From assembly GCA_000017645.1 (NCBI GenBank), contig CP000782.1, forward strand, positions 1 through 64,000: a stretch of DNA of 64,000 nt, given 5' to 3'. How positions within the stretch are numbered: the stretch's first letter is position 1; each line of letters starts with the position of its first letter. Below are positions 24,227-32,671 of the stretch, piece by piece. Source of the stretch: Xanthobacter autotrophicus Py2. GTDB taxonomy: Bacteria; Pseudomonadota; Alphaproteobacteria; Rhizobiales; Xanthobacteraceae. A program made the position numbers and the translations under genes. The notes below the pieces were generated by a model. That model was not told the origin of the DNA, made no database searches, and saw nothing but the letters and a program-made list of their open reading frames with translations.

Positions 24227-24390
24227 ATGATCTTGCCTATCGAGGGCATGAGCTGCGCGTCCTGCGTGGAACGCGTCGAAAAGGCGCTGAAGGCGGTGCC
24301 CGGCGTGGGGGGCGCCAGTGTCAGCTTCGCGAGCGAGAGGCCCGAGGTAACGGGGGGCTGGCCCGGTCGCCGTGCAACCGTCGCAACGCT
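24227..24390 (+). pseudogene. Fragment of a CopA N-terminal HMA domain
   Basis: The frame from 24227 reads [37 protein letters not shown], the metal-binding domain with intact GMSCASC that starts CopA-type copper ATPases. It then loses similarity and nothing of the ATPase core follows. It is a truncated relic on the strand opposite to the CopZ-like relic. Confidence 0.65.
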
Positions 24391-24493
24391 TGATTTAAGC
24401 CGCGTTGGACGTGTTGTCAGCTTCAGAACCCAAGCGCAATATGGCCTTCTCCTGAAGGATCGGACTTGGCGGGTCGATTCCCGCTTGAGAACG

Positions 24494-24526
24494 ACCGAGG
24501 GGCGCGCCAGTGGCGCGCCCCTCGGT
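24494..24526. terminator. Perfect 15-base-pair hairpin
   Basis: Arms ACCGAGGGGCGCGCC and GGCGCGCCCCTCGGT with loop AGT. It is very stable and symmetric, without a T run on either side. It may be a leftover bidirectional terminator of a lost gene between the CopA and IS110 relics. Confidence 0.4.
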
Positions 24527-24604
24527 GCTTCTCAGTGTCTACGTTTCGATGGCTTGGACACGCGCGCATTTGTGCGCATTGGCGGTCCTTCTTAGAGTCA
24601 CATC

Positions 24605-24835
24605 TTAGTGAAGCAGGCTTCGCACTGCCCCGCGCCAGCGTGACGCTATCTTCATTCGAATAAATCGGGTTCGCTTATCGACTGCCACAACGCAAGGCCG
24701 CTGTGCTGCCATGAACTTCAACAGCTGCGACCGAGACAGCTTGCGGCGGAACACCACCGATCCGTCTGCTCCAGCGCCATGTGCCTGAAACACGTTCTTG
24801 GCCAGATCCAGGCCGATGATGCTAACCTCTCCCAT
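24605..24835 (-). mobile_element. IS110-family transposase 5' fragment
   Basis: The 76-residue frame from 24835 starts MGEVSIIGLDLAKNVFQAHG, the DEDD-transposase start of IS110-family elements, and keeps similarity to about RPCVVAVDK (24670) before diverging. Most of the transposase is missing, so it is inactive. Its upstream end abuts the IS701-like fragment. Confidence 0.65.
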
Positions 24836-24899
24836 GAACGCCCCCTCCGTAGCGGTGCTTCAACACCCGCCACCATGGCACATCGATGCCGCCGGGGGC

Positions 24900-25221
24900 G
24901 TCCACCCCATCGCTTACTCTTCGGGATGCAGGTGTCGTCAATGACGAGGATGGCATCGGGGCCGCCCACCAGGCGGTCGGCGGTGCGGGCGAGTTCAGCC
25001 TCGATCGGCGTCTCGTCCCAAAGGCCGTCGGAAATGAAGTGGTGGAAGCGGTCGTACCGCGCCGGATCAAGCCGCTCGGCCATGGGCTGCACGCTCTTGC
25101 GCTCGCCCGGACCGATCAGGCCCGCCACATAGAGCGGACACATCTGCCGTCGCTTCTTGTGCCCCAGCAGGGCGACGAACGGCTTCAGAAACTCCCCCAG
25201 CGCCTCATCCCAGCTCGCCAT
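24900..25221 (-). mobile_element. IS701-family transposase 5' fragment
   Basis: From the ATG at 25221 the frame reads MASWDEALGEFLKPFVALLGHKKRR, LDPARYDRFHHFISDGLWDE and DAILVIDDTCIPK, the N-terminal quarter of IS701/DDE-superfamily transposases including the first catalytic Asp. Similarity stops near 24900, where IS110 upstream sequence begins. The rest of the gene is lost. Confidence 0.65.
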
Positions 25222-25460
25222 GGCCCGCGCTCCTATCCGGGCGCAGACATCAACACCTCAGCGTTATCAATCCGTTAATCCGCCAAAGTAGTGCTAGAAA
25301 TCCTTGCCATTGCTTTTTTGCGTCAGGAGCAGATCTGGGCGGAACTCTGGGTTCAGGGGCTACTGTGAAACTACCCAGTTTGGGTCTTCATCATTATAGC
25401 CGGCGAATAGGGTATTGTAAGTGGGCGCTGTCAGCTGTGCAACAAGATGCCCCACCGCCG

Positions 25461-25468
25461 GGTGAAGG
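25461..25468 (+). repeat. Left copy of the 8-bp direct repeat GGTGAAGG
   Basis: An 8-base sequence directly before the left IS66 end at 25469. The same 8 bases occur at 29681-29688, directly after the other outer IS66 end, in the same orientation. Eight bases is the usual IS66 target duplication. Reading across them restores the IS3-family frame (MPHRRVK joined to AKLRED). Confidence 0.85.
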
Positions 25469-25557
25469 GTAAGCCTCCGGCCTGAACCGCCTTGCGGGAT
25501 TTTGCGTTTGCCGCCGTGATGCTCGGAGGCTTTGAAGCTAGCGGCAGTGCAAGATCT

Positions 25558-25998
25558 ATGTCTTCCGGAGCATTTGAGGTTCTCGGTCGTGTGGAGCGCC
25601 GGCGGCGGTTCACGACCGAGGAGAAGCTGGCGGTGCTCCGGGAGGCGAGCGCGCCGGACGTAAACGTCTCGGCGGTCGCCCGGCGGCACGGCCTGACGCC
25701 AAGCCAGGTGTTCAAGTGGCGGCGGCTTGCCGTACTGGGCGTGATCGGGATTCCTGGAGCCTCCGAGCTGCCGTCTTTCATGGCCGTACAGGTCGCTGCA
25801 GAGCGCGGGCCACAGGAGACCGGATGTCGTTCGGCTCCTGTCGCCACGGCCGCATCCGCCGGCATGGCCGGCGAGACCAGGCCGGCACCGCCCGGTGGCA
25901 TTGTGATCGAGCTCGCCTGCGGGCGACGGGTCCAGGTCGACCGTCATGTGGATGCCGCCGCCCTCCGGCGCGTATTGGATGTCCTGGAGGGACGATGA
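25558..25998 (+). CDS. tnpA: IS66 TnpA (OrfA), transposase accessory protein
   Basis: A 146-aa IS66 OrfA protein with the HTH characteristic of the family: RRRRFTTEEKLAVLREASAPDVNVSAVARRHGLTPSQVFKWRR. The C-terminus (IVIELACGRRVQVDRHVDAAALRRVLDVL) is typical. The ATG at 25558 is preferred over the longer frame from 25492 because the HTH begins soon after. The stop overlaps the tnpB start by ATGA. Confidence 0.88.
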   Translation: MSSGAFEVLGRVERRRRFTTEEKLAVLREASAPDVNVSAVARRHGLTPSQVFKWRRLAVLGVIGIPGASELPSFMAVQVAAERGPQETGCRSAPVATAASAGMAGETRPAPPGGIVIELACGRRVQVDRHVDAAALRRVLDVLEGR

Positions 25999-26342
25999 TC
26001 CCGATCCCGAGCGGCATGAAGGTCTGGTTGGCGACCGGGCACACCGACATGAGGAAGGGCTTTCCCGGTCTGGCGTTGCAGGTTCAGGAGGTCCTGCAGC
26101 GGGACCCGATGAGCGGGCATCTTTTCGTTTTTCGTGGCCGGCGGGGCGATCTTTTGAAGGTGATCTGGCATTCGGGCGACGGGGCCTGCCTGTTCGTCAA
26201 GCGACTGGAGCGGGGGCGGTTCCTGTGGCCCTCGGCGGCGGATGGGACGGTGACGATCACGCCGGCTCAGCTCGCCTACCTGATCGAAGGAATCGATTGG
26301 AGACATCCCCAGAAGAGCTGGCGGCCGACGTCGGCGGGCTGA
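25995..26342 (+). CDS. tnpB: IS66 TnpB (OrfB)
   Basis: A 115-aa protein of the IS66 Orf2 family, with the block MIPIPSGMKVWLATGHTDMRKGF, then VLQRDPMSGHLFVFRGRRGD and KRLERGRFLWP. It is required for IS66 transposition with an unclear biochemical role. It is coupled to tnpA by a four-base overlap. Confidence 0.93.
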   Translation: MIPIPSGMKVWLATGHTDMRKGFPGLALQVQEVLQRDPMSGHLFVFRGRRGDLLKVIWHSGDGACLFVKRLERGRFLWPSAADGTVTITPAQLAYLIEGIDWRHPQKSWRPTSAG

Positions 26343-26387
26343 TGGGAAGAGGTTGCTTTCCGCGGAGGACGTGATTCACTTGGAGGC

Positions 26388-28040
26388 GTGCCGACCTCCG
26401 CCTCCTTGCTCCCCTCCGACCTTGAGGCCGCTCACGCGATGATCCTCGCCGAGCGGGCTGCGCGGCTGGCCGCGGAGGCGGATGCCGCGGCCGCCAAGGC
26501 CGAAGCCGCCTCCGCCAAGGCGGCAGCATCCTCGATCGAAGCGGAGATCGCCCATCTCCGGCTCACCATCGAGAAGCTGCGGCGCGAGCTTTTCGGGCGG
26601 AGCTCGGAGCGCAAGGCGCGGCTCCTCGAGCAGATGGAACTCCGGCTCGAGGACCTCGAGGCAACCGCCACTGAAGACGAGCTGGCGGCCGAGAAGGTCG
26701 GCGGCGATGCTGCGGTTCCCACCACCCATCGGCGGCGTCCTGCCCGCAAGCCGTTCCCCGCGCACCTGCCGCGCGAGCGCATCCTGCTTCCCGCGCCGGA
26801 GGCCTGCCCCTGCTGTGGCTCGACGAAGCTCTCCAAGCTGGGGGAAGACATCACCGAGACGCTGGAGGTGATTCCGCGCCGCTGGAAGGTGGTCCAGACC
26901 GTCCGCGAGCGTTTCTCCTGCCGGGCCTGCGAGGCAATCACCCAGCCGCCGGCGCCCTTCCATCCGACCCCGCGCGGCTTCGCCGGCCCCAACTTGCTCG
27001 CCATGGTGCTGTTCGAGAAGTTCGGGCAGCATCAGCCCCTGAACCGCCAGAGCGAGCGCTATGGGCGGGAGGGCATCGACCTCAGCGTCTCGACCCTCGC
27101 CGACCAGGTGGGGATCTGCACGACGGTTCTTGCTCCACTCCATGACCTGATCGCCCAGCATGTGCTGGCTGCCGCCCGCATCCATGCGGACGAGACGACC
27201 GTGCCGATCCTCGCCAAGGGCGGCACGGTCACCGGGCACGTCTGGGCCTACGTGCGTGACGATCGGCCCTTCGCCGGACCGGAGCCGCCAGCGGCTCTCT
27301 TCTTCGCCACCCGTAACCGACGGCATGAGCATGCCGCGCGCCATCTCGCCGCTTTCTCTGGAATCGTTCAGTCGGATGCCTATGGCGCCTATGATGCGCT
27401 CGGAGATCCGACACGCGCGGCCGGTGCCGTCACGTCTGGACTGTGTTGGGCCCACGCGCGCCACCAGTTCTTCGAGCTCGCCGACATCGCCGCCAGGGTT
27501 CGACGAGGCCGGTCGGCGCCCCCGATCTCGCCGATCGCCCGGGAGGCCGTGGAGCGGATCGACCGGCTATTCGCGATTGAGCGAGGGATCAACGGTTGCC
27601 CGCCTGACGAGCGTCTCGCCGTCCGCAGCGAGAAGAGCGTGGCGATTGTCGCCGACCTTCACGCGTGGCTGACCGAGGAACGGGCACGGCTGTCGCGCTC
27701 GGCAAGCGTGGCCAAGCCGATCGACTATCTTCTGCGCCGCTTCGACCGCTTCACCACCTTCCTGGACGACGGCCGCATCTGCTTGAGCAATAATGCTGCG
27801 GAACGCGCCCTGCGCGGCTTTGCCCTCGGACGCAAGTCGTGGCTCTTCGCCGGGTCGGAGGGCGGCGCCGAACGGGCAGCCGCCATGGCGACGCTCATCG
27901 TCACCGCCAAGATGAACGACGTGGACCCGCAGGCCTGGCTCGCCCACGTGCTCGGCACCATCGCCGACATCCCACAATCCCGTCTTGCCGACCTCCTGCC
28001 GTGGAGATGGCCCGACAAGACGGCCGGCCGCGCCGACTGA
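26388..28040 (+). CDS. tnpC: IS66 TnpC, DDE transposase
   Basis: A 550-aa IS66-family DDE transposase. Domains in order are an N-terminal coiled-coil leucine-rich segment (IAHLRLTIEKLRRELFGRSSERK), a zinc-binding motif (PEACPCCGSTKL), and the catalytic core with HADETTVPIL (first Asp), SDAYGAYDAL (second Asp) and a later ERALRGFALGRKSWLFAGSEGG block. It starts with GTG at 26388 and is full length. The first 463 bases are duplicated in the inverted copy at 28299-28761. Confidence 0.94.
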   Translation: MPTSASLLPSDLEAAHAMILAERAARLAAEADAAAAKAEAASAKAAASSIEAEIAHLRLTIEKLRRELFGRSSERKARLLEQMELRLEDLEATATEDELAAEKVGGDAAVPTTHRRRPARKPFPAHLPRERILLPAPEACPCCGSTKLSKLGEDITETLEVIPRRWKVVQTVRERFSCRACEAITQPPAPFHPTPRGFAGPNLLAMVLFEKFGQHQPLNRQSERYGREGIDLSVSTLADQVGICTTVLAPLHDLIAQHVLAAARIHADETTVPILAKGGTVTGHVWAYVRDDRPFAGPEPPAALFFATRNRRHEHAARHLAAFSGIVQSDAYGAYDALGDPTRAAGAVTSGLCWAHARHQFFELADIAARVRRGRSAPPISPIAREAVERIDRLFAIERGINGCPPDERLAVRSEKSVAIVADLHAWLTEERARLSRSASVAKPIDYLLRRFDRFTTFLDDGRICLSNNAAERALRGFALGRKSWLFAGSEGGAERAAAMATLIVTAKMNDVDPQAWLAHVLGTIADIPQSRLADLLPWRWPDKTAGRAD

Positions 28041-28042
28041 GC

Positions 28043-28264
28043 ATGGCCAAGCCCACGTCCGCCGTCACCATCGCTCGCGCCGCCGAAATCCTAGGCTGCG
28101 ACGAGGAGCTTCTCTGGTCGATCACCGAGCAGCTCGACCCGGAGGACGGGGTCCTCTGGATCTACGACGTGGGCGATGAGGAAACCATCGCATTCACCGA
28201 CGTCGGCCTCACCAATCTCCGCGAGATCCTCCGCGACCAGTTTCCCAACGTGGCGGTCACATAA
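28043..28264 (+). CDS. Small passenger protein of the IS66 element
   Basis: A 73-aa acidic protein (AAEILGCDEELLWSITEQLDPEDGVLWIYDVGDEETIAFTDVG) encoded inside the IS between tnpC and the right inverted repeat, two bases after the tnpC stop. No function is known to me. Its place inside the inverted repeats suggests it travels with the IS and may modulate transposition. Confidence 0.7.
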   Translation: MAKPTSAVTIARAAEILGCDEELLWSITEQLDPEDGVLWIYDVGDEETIAFTDVGLTNLREILRDQFPNVAVT

Positions 28265-28298
28265 ACCCGAGCGCCTGCGGCTTTCGCCGGATGCTTAC

Positions 28299-28761
28299 TG
28301 TCTTCCCCCAGCTTGGAGAGCTTCGTCGAGCCACAGCAGGGGCAGGCCTCCGGCGCGGGAAGCAGGATGCGCTCGCGCGGCAGGTGCGCGGGGAACGGCT
28401 TGCGGGCAGGACGCCGCCGATGGGTGGTGGGAACCGCAGCATCGCCGCCGACCTTCTCGGCCGCCAGCTCGTCTTCAGTGGCGGTTGCCTCGAGGTCCTC
28501 GAGCCGGAGTTCCATCTGCTCGAGGAGCCGCGCCTTGCGCTCCGAGCTCCGCCCGAAAAGCTCGCGCCGCAGCTTCTCGATGGTGAGCCGGAGATGGGCG
28601 ATCTCCGCTTCGATCGAGGATGCTGCCGCCTTGGCGGAGGCGGCTTCGGCCTTGGCGGCCGCGGCATCCGCCTCCGCGGCCAGCCGCGCAGCCCGCTCGG
28701 CGAGGATCATCGCGTGAGCGGCCTCAAGGTCGGAGGGGAGCAAGGAGGCGGAGGTCGGCAC
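28299..28761 (-). pseudogene. tnpC: 5' part of IS66 tnpC (inverted copy)
   Basis: Identical to the first 154 codons of the complete tnpC up to KLSKLGED, after which the frame runs through the IS right end into unrelated residues (SKHPAKAAG). It carries the N-terminal coiled coil and zinc motif but no catalytic core. Confidence 0.9.
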
Positions 28762-28806
28762 GCCTCCAAGTGAATCACGTCCTCCGCGGAAAGCAACCTC
28801 TTCCCA

Positions 28807-29154
28807 TCAGCCCGCCGACGTCGGCCGCCAGCTCTTCTGGGGATGTCTCCAATCGATTCCTTCGATCAGGTAGGCGAGCTGAGCCGGCGTGATCGTCACC
28901 GTCCCATCCGCCGCCGAGGGCCACAGGAACCGCCCCCGCTCCAGTCGCTTGACGAACAGGCAGGCCCCGTCGCCCGAATGCCAGATCACCTTCAAAAGAT
29001 CGCCCCGCCGGCCACGAAAAACGAAAAGATGCCCGCTCATCGGGTCCCGCTGCAGGACCTCCTGAACCTGCAACGCCAGACCGGGAAAGCCCTTCCTCAT
29101 GTCGGTGTGCCCGGTCGCCAACCAGACCTTCATGCCGCTCGGGATCGGGATCAT
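28807..29154 (-). CDS. tnpB: IS66 TnpB, second identical copy
   Basis: A 115-aa product identical to the copy at 25995-26342, in the inverted partial element. It is intact and could be expressed, with tnpA upstream overlapping by four bases. Confidence 0.9.
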   Translation of the reverse strand: MIPIPSGMKVWLATGHTDMRKGFPGLALQVQEVLQRDPMSGHLFVFRGRRGDLLKVIWHSGDGACLFVKRLERGRFLWPSAADGTVTITPAQLAYLIEGIDWRHPQKSWRPTSAG

Positions 29155-29591
29155 CGTCCCTCCAGGACATCCAATACGCGCCGGAGGGCGGCGGCATCCA
29201 CATGACGGTCGACCTGGACCCGTCGCCCGCAGGCGAGCTCGATCACAATGCCACCGGGCGGTGCCGGCCTGGTCTCGCCGGCCATGCCGGCGGATGCGGC
29301 CGTGGCGACAGGAGCCGAACGACATCCGGTCTCCTGTGGCCCGCGCTCTGCAGCGACCTGTACGGCCATGAAAGACGGCAGCTCGGAGGCTCCAGGAATC
29401 CCGATCACGCCCAGTACGGCAAGCCGCCGCCACTTGAACACCTGGCTTGGCGTCAGGCCGTGCCGCCGGGCGACCGCCGAGACGTTTACGTCCGGCGCGC
29501 TCGCCTCCCGGAGCACCGCCAGCTTCTCCTCGGTCGTGAACCGCCGCCGGCGCTCCACACGACCGAGAACCTCAAATGCTCCGGAAGACAT
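29151..29591 (-). CDS. tnpA: IS66 TnpA, second identical copy
   Basis: A 146-aa product identical to the copy at 25558-25998, lying 89 bases inside the outer IS end at 29680 as in the complete copy. Confidence 0.88.
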   Translation of the reverse strand: MSSGAFEVLGRVERRRRFTTEEKLAVLREASAPDVNVSAVARRHGLTPSQVFKWRRLAVLGVIGIPGASELPSFMAVQVAAERGPQETGCRSAPVATAASAGMAGETRPAPPGGIVIELACGRRVQVDRHVDAAALRRVLDVLEGR

Positions 29592-29680
29592 AGATCTTGC
29601 ACTGCCGCTAGCTTCAAAGCCTCCGAGCATCACGGCGGCAAACGCAAAATCCCGCAAGGCGGTTCAGGCCGGAGGCTTAC

Positions 29681-30288
29681 GGTGAAGGCGAAGTTGCGGG
29701 AGGATCGGGCGCCTGCCACCCGGCCGAACGATGTCTGGGCCATGGATTTTGTCCATGACCAGTTGGCCACCGGCCGCAAGATCCAGGTGCTGACCGTGGT
29801 CGACACCTTCTCGCGGTTCTCGCCAGTGGTCGATCCGCGCTTCAGCTATCGGGCCGAGGAGGTGGTTGCGACCCTCGAACGGGTCTGCGCCAAGGTGGGC
29901 TATCCGCGGACCATCCGGGTCGACCAGGGCTCGGAATTCGTCTCCCGGGACCTTGATCTGTGGGCCTATGCGAAGGGGGTGACGCTGGACTTCTCCAGAC
30001 CCGGCAAGCCCACCGAACGCCTTCATCGAGGCGTTTAACGGCCGCTTCCGGAGTGAGTGCCTGAACACGCACTGGTTCCTGACGCTTGCGGATGCGGCCG
30101 AAAAGATGGAGGCTTGGGTCAGATACTACAACGAGGATCGGCCGCACAGGGCCATCGGCCATAAGCCTCCGATCACGTTGCAGAACTCCGGCGGCGCACC
30201 CAGCCCTCGGCCGTTCGCAAGGCCAGAAACTCTAACCTCCGGCGGTGCAAGGAATGGTCTCGAATCATGCTCCAGATCGTCAACCTGA
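29681..30288 (+). pseudogene. IS3-family (IS407-like) orfB transposase, interrupted and frameshifted
   Basis: After the 8-bp repeat the frame reads VKAKLREDRAPATRPNDVWAMDFVHDQ, the integrase core of IS3-family OrfB, with catalytic DFVHD, DQGSEF and, after a frameshift near 30016, NAFIEAFNGRFRSECLN. The shift comes from two missing bases in the PGKPTDNAF motif. The gene continues to the left of the IS66 block (QLCNKMPHRRVK at about 25433-25468) but its N-terminal two-thirds are absent. It was therefore broken by IS66 insertion, by truncation and by a frameshift. Confidence 0.8.
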
Positions 30289-30374
30289 GCAACGTGAGTA
30301 TTACTGAATAGCATGATCCGTTGGAATGTTGCTTCGGGGGAGGAGTAAGAAGGCTCAGACTCGCCACACGCCGT

Positions 30375-30402
30375 CCTCGGGAGCGTTTCACCGTTCCCGA
30401 GG
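30375..30402 (-). terminator. Hairpin downstream of the cusF end
   Basis: Arms CCTCGGGA and TCCCGAGG with a 12-base loop, 27 bases past the cusF stop on the minus strand. Flanking ACTCGCC/GGCGAGT could extend the stem. No T run, so moderate support as terminator of the copper operon. Confidence 0.4.
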
Positions 30403-30428
30403 GCGAGTTGCCATGACTTGCCGAAGCT

Positions 30429-30713
30429 TTACTTAACTTTCGAGATCTTCGTCACGGTGAGTCGCCCGTTCACCCGGTCCGCCTCGAATGTGATCTTGTC
30501 ACCCACCTTTACAGTCTTGAGCATTACAGGATCTCCCGCCGCGAAGACCATGGTCATGCCGTCCATGTCCAGGTTTTTGATGGGCCCATGCTTCAGGGTG
30601 ATCTTGCCCTGGGCTTCGTCGATCTTGGTGACTTCCCCGCTCGCTGGCGCGGTCTGCGCGAGGGCGACGGTGGCGACGACGACGAGGGGCGCGGCGAAAA
30701 GGAAGTTTCGCAT
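30429..30713 (-). CDS. cusF: CusF-like periplasmic copper-binding protein
   Basis: A 94-aa protein with a signal peptide (MRNFLFAAPLVVVATVALAQT) and a CusF/EcfF OB-fold domain (ITLKHGPIKNLDMDGMTMVF). His 41 and the two Met of GMTM match CusF Cu(I) ligands. The Trp that caps copper in E. coli CusF is replaced by Met (NLDMDGMTM against NWPEMTM). It should hand Cu(I) to RND efflux. It is the last gene of a minus-strand operon with a cupredoxin, a multicopper oxidase and an outer-membrane factor. Confidence 0.88.
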   Translation of the reverse strand: MRNFLFAAPLVVVATVALAQTAPASGEVTKIDEAQGKITLKHGPIKNLDMDGMTMVFAAGDPVMLKTVKVGDKITFEADRVNGRLTVTKISKVK

Positions 30714-30734
30714 TATCGGTCTCCTGTGTTCTGT

Positions 30735-31217
30735 TCATTTCACGATGACGGTGCCAGTCATGCCGGCTTCCCGGTGGCCCGGAATGAGGCACGAAAAATC
30801 GAACGTGCCTGCCTTGGTAAATTTCCAGATGAATTCCCCCGTTTTCTTCGGGGCGAGGCGCTTCGCATTCGGATCGTCGTGCTCCATGTCCGGATTCTTG
30901 CGCATAATTTCGGCATGCTTGAGGTTTTCTTCGAGCGTCGCGAGGACAATTTCATGGTCGAGTTCGCCATTGTTGCGGATGACAAACCGGACCTGCTCCC
31001 CGGTCTTGACCTCGATACGATCGGGCACGAATTCCATCTTCCCGTTGTCTTCCCGCATCACGATATTGACGACGCGCGCGGGCTGCTTCGGGTTGCCGGG
31101 TTGGCCGAAAGCGTTGTCACCGTGGCCTTCTCCCGGCTTGTGCCCGGGGGAGGCCAAGGCTGCACCGGCGACGAGAACGGTGGCGATGGCCGGAATAAGC
31201 AACGACTTGAGTTTCAT
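30735..31217 (-). CDS. Exported cupredoxin-domain copper protein
   Basis: A 160-aa protein with a signal peptide (MKLKSLLIPAIATVLVAGAALAS), a His/Gly-rich linker and a plastocyanin/azurin-like fold. Type 1 copper ligands can be proposed: His in GELDHEIV and Cys, His and Met in FSCLIPGHREAGM. A central insertion (HAEIMRKNPDMEHDDPNAKRL) is Met/His-rich and typical of copper-resistance cupredoxins. It lies between cusF and a multicopper oxidase in one operon and may carry electrons or store copper. Confidence 0.88.
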   Translation of the reverse strand: MKLKSLLIPAIATVLVAGAALASPGHKPGEGHGDNAFGQPGNPKQPARVVNIVMREDNGKMEFVPDRIEVKTGEQVRFVIRNNGELDHEIVLATLEENLKHAEIMRKNPDMEHDDPNAKRLAPKKTGEFIWKFTKAGTFDFSCLIPGHREAGMTGTVIVK

Positions 31218-31250
31218 AAGGTACTCCTTTGCTGTGTTGAACGTCAGGGA

Positions 31251-32654
31251 TCAGTGGGCGTCATGGTCGCCTGAGTTGCGGCGGCCGGGCTTCACCACGC
31301 GCACTTCTGTTGTCGTGGAGGAATCAATGACCGTAGAGGGGGCACGAACCGCCGCCTTGCTCTCGCCCGTCCATTCGTAGGCGATAGTGCCTTCCGGGTG
31401 CTTGAACCAGCCCGGGTCTCTGTAGTCGCCGGCGGCAATTCCTTCGCGCACCTTCACGACGGAGAACATGCCGCCCATCTCCACCGCGCCGAACTGGGCG
31501 AAGCCGGTCATCATGGGTAGCGTGTTATCGGGCAGTGGCATCTCCATCTCACCCATGTCCGCCATTCCGGACGATCCCATGGGCATGTAGTCGGGCACGA
31601 GCCTACGGATCTTCTTCGCCAACTCCTTCTTGTCGACGCCGATATAGGTGCGCACGTCGTGGCCCATGGCGTTCATGGTGTGGTGGGACTTGTGACAGTG
31701 GATCGCCCAGTCCCCCGCATGCTCGGCCACGAAGTCGAAGGCGCGCATCTGGCCGACTGCGCAGTCGATGGTCACCTCAGGCCAGGCAGCCTCCTCCGGA
31801 ACCCAGCCCCCATCCGTGCAGGAAACCTTGAAGTCGTAGCCGTGCATGTGGATGGGATGGTTGGTCATGGTGAGATTGCCGAACCGGATGCGCACCTTGT
31901 CGCCCTTGCCCACTACGAACGGGTCGATGCCGGGAAAGGCGCGGCTGTTCCAAGTCCACAGATTGAAGTCGAGCATGGTGTTGACCTTCGGCACATAGGC
32001 GCCGGGCTCGATGTCGTAGGCGTTCAGCAGGAACACGAAGTCCCGGTCCACGCGCCGGAAGGCGGGGTCCTTCGGGTGCACCACGAAGAATCCCATCATC
32101 CCCATCGCCATCTGGACCATCTCGTCCGCATGGGGGTGGTACATGAACGTGCCGCTCTTCCGGAGCTGGAACTCATAGACGAAAGTCTTGCCTGGCTTGA
32201 TGTGCGGCTGGGTGAGGCCGCCTACCCCGTCCATTCCGCTCGGCAGGATTTGCCCGTGCCAGTGGATGGTGGTGTGCTCGGGCAGACGGTTGGTGACGAA
32301 AATGCGCACCTTGTCGCCTTCCACCGCCTCGATGGTCGGGCCGGGGGACTGGCCATTATAACCCCACAGATGCGCGACCATGCCGGGAGCGATCTCGCGC
32401 ACCACTGGCTCGGCGACGAGGTGGAATTCCTTCCAGTCCCCGTTCATCCGCCACGGCGCGGTCCAGCCGTTGAGGGTGACTACCGGCTGGTAGTCCGGCC
32501 CGGATGTGGGCACGAGGGGCGGCTGAGTGGCCGCGTCCTTCATGATGGCCGCCTCGGGGATGGAGGCGGCCGCGACGCGGCCGGAAACTGCGCCGGCGCT
32601 CATGAGCGCCAGGGCGCCGGAAGCACCGAGGAAATTCCTTCGGGAAACCGTCAT
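31251..32654 (-). CDS. Tat-exported multicopper oxidase (copper-resistance type)
   Basis: A 467-aa multicopper oxidase that would oxidise Cu(I) to less toxic Cu(II) in the periplasm. The Tat signal SRRNFLGASG starts the protein. All four His-rich copper motifs are present: TIHWHGQ, YHPHADEM, NHPIHMHGYDF and IHCHKSHHTMNAMGHD, supplying type 1 and trinuclear ligands. The Met-rich stretch GSSGMADMGEMEMPLPDNTLPMM before the last part resembles the Met-rich segments of CueO/CopA that bind Cu(I). It sits in an operon after the outer-membrane factor. Confidence 0.92.
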   Translation of the reverse strand: MTVSRRNFLGASGALALMSAGAVSGRVAAASIPEAAIMKDAATQPPLVPTSGPDYQPVVTLNGWTAPWRMNGDWKEFHLVAEPVVREIAPGMVAHLWGYNGQSPGPTIEAVEGDKVRIFVTNRLPEHTTIHWHGQILPSGMDGVGGLTQPHIKPGKTFVYEFQLRKSGTFMYHPHADEMVQMAMGMMGFFVVHPKDPAFRRVDRDFVFLLNAYDIEPGAYVPKVNTMLDFNLWTWNSRAFPGIDPFVVGKGDKVRIRFGNLTMTNHPIHMHGYDFKVSCTDGGWVPEEAAWPEVTIDCAVGQMRAFDFVAEHAGDWAIHCHKSHHTMNAMGHDVRTYIGVDKKELAKKIRRLVPDYMPMGSSGMADMGEMEMPLPDNTLPMMTGFAQFGAVEMGGMFSVVKVREGIAAGDYRDPGWFKHPEGTIAYEWTGESKAAVRAPSTVIDSSTTTEVRVVKPGRRNSGDHDAH

Positions 32655-32671
32655 GGCTTCATCTCCTGCCT

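Larger units (their letters stand above)
25469..28298 (+). mobile_element. Complete IS66-family insertion sequence (2,830 bp)
   Basis: Left end GTAAGCCTCCGGCCTGAACC at 25469 and right end, read inwards, GTAAGCATCCGGCGAAAGCC at 28298. Both start with the IS66-typical GTAAGC and share most of the first 20 bases. It contains tnpA, tnpB and tnpC in order plus a small extra gene, all intact. The right end is not followed by the target duplication but by an inverted partial copy of the same IS. Confidence 0.88.
28299..29680 (-). mobile_element. Inverted 1,382-bp partial copy of the same IS66
   Basis: This segment is the exact reverse complement of 25469-26850 wherever I compared it: encoded proteins and even shadow frames are identical. 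It ends at the IS outer end GTAAGCC at 29680. Its inner edge joins the right end of the complete copy directly, inside tnpC after GGGGAAGACA. The complete and partial copies form a fold-back with a unique middle of 1,448 bases. Confidence 0.9.

Noticed and set aside
24455..24485. tRNA-like T-arm (GCGGG-loop-CCCGC)
   Set aside because: The loop is one base short of a T-loop and no acceptor stem or anticodon arm can be built around it.
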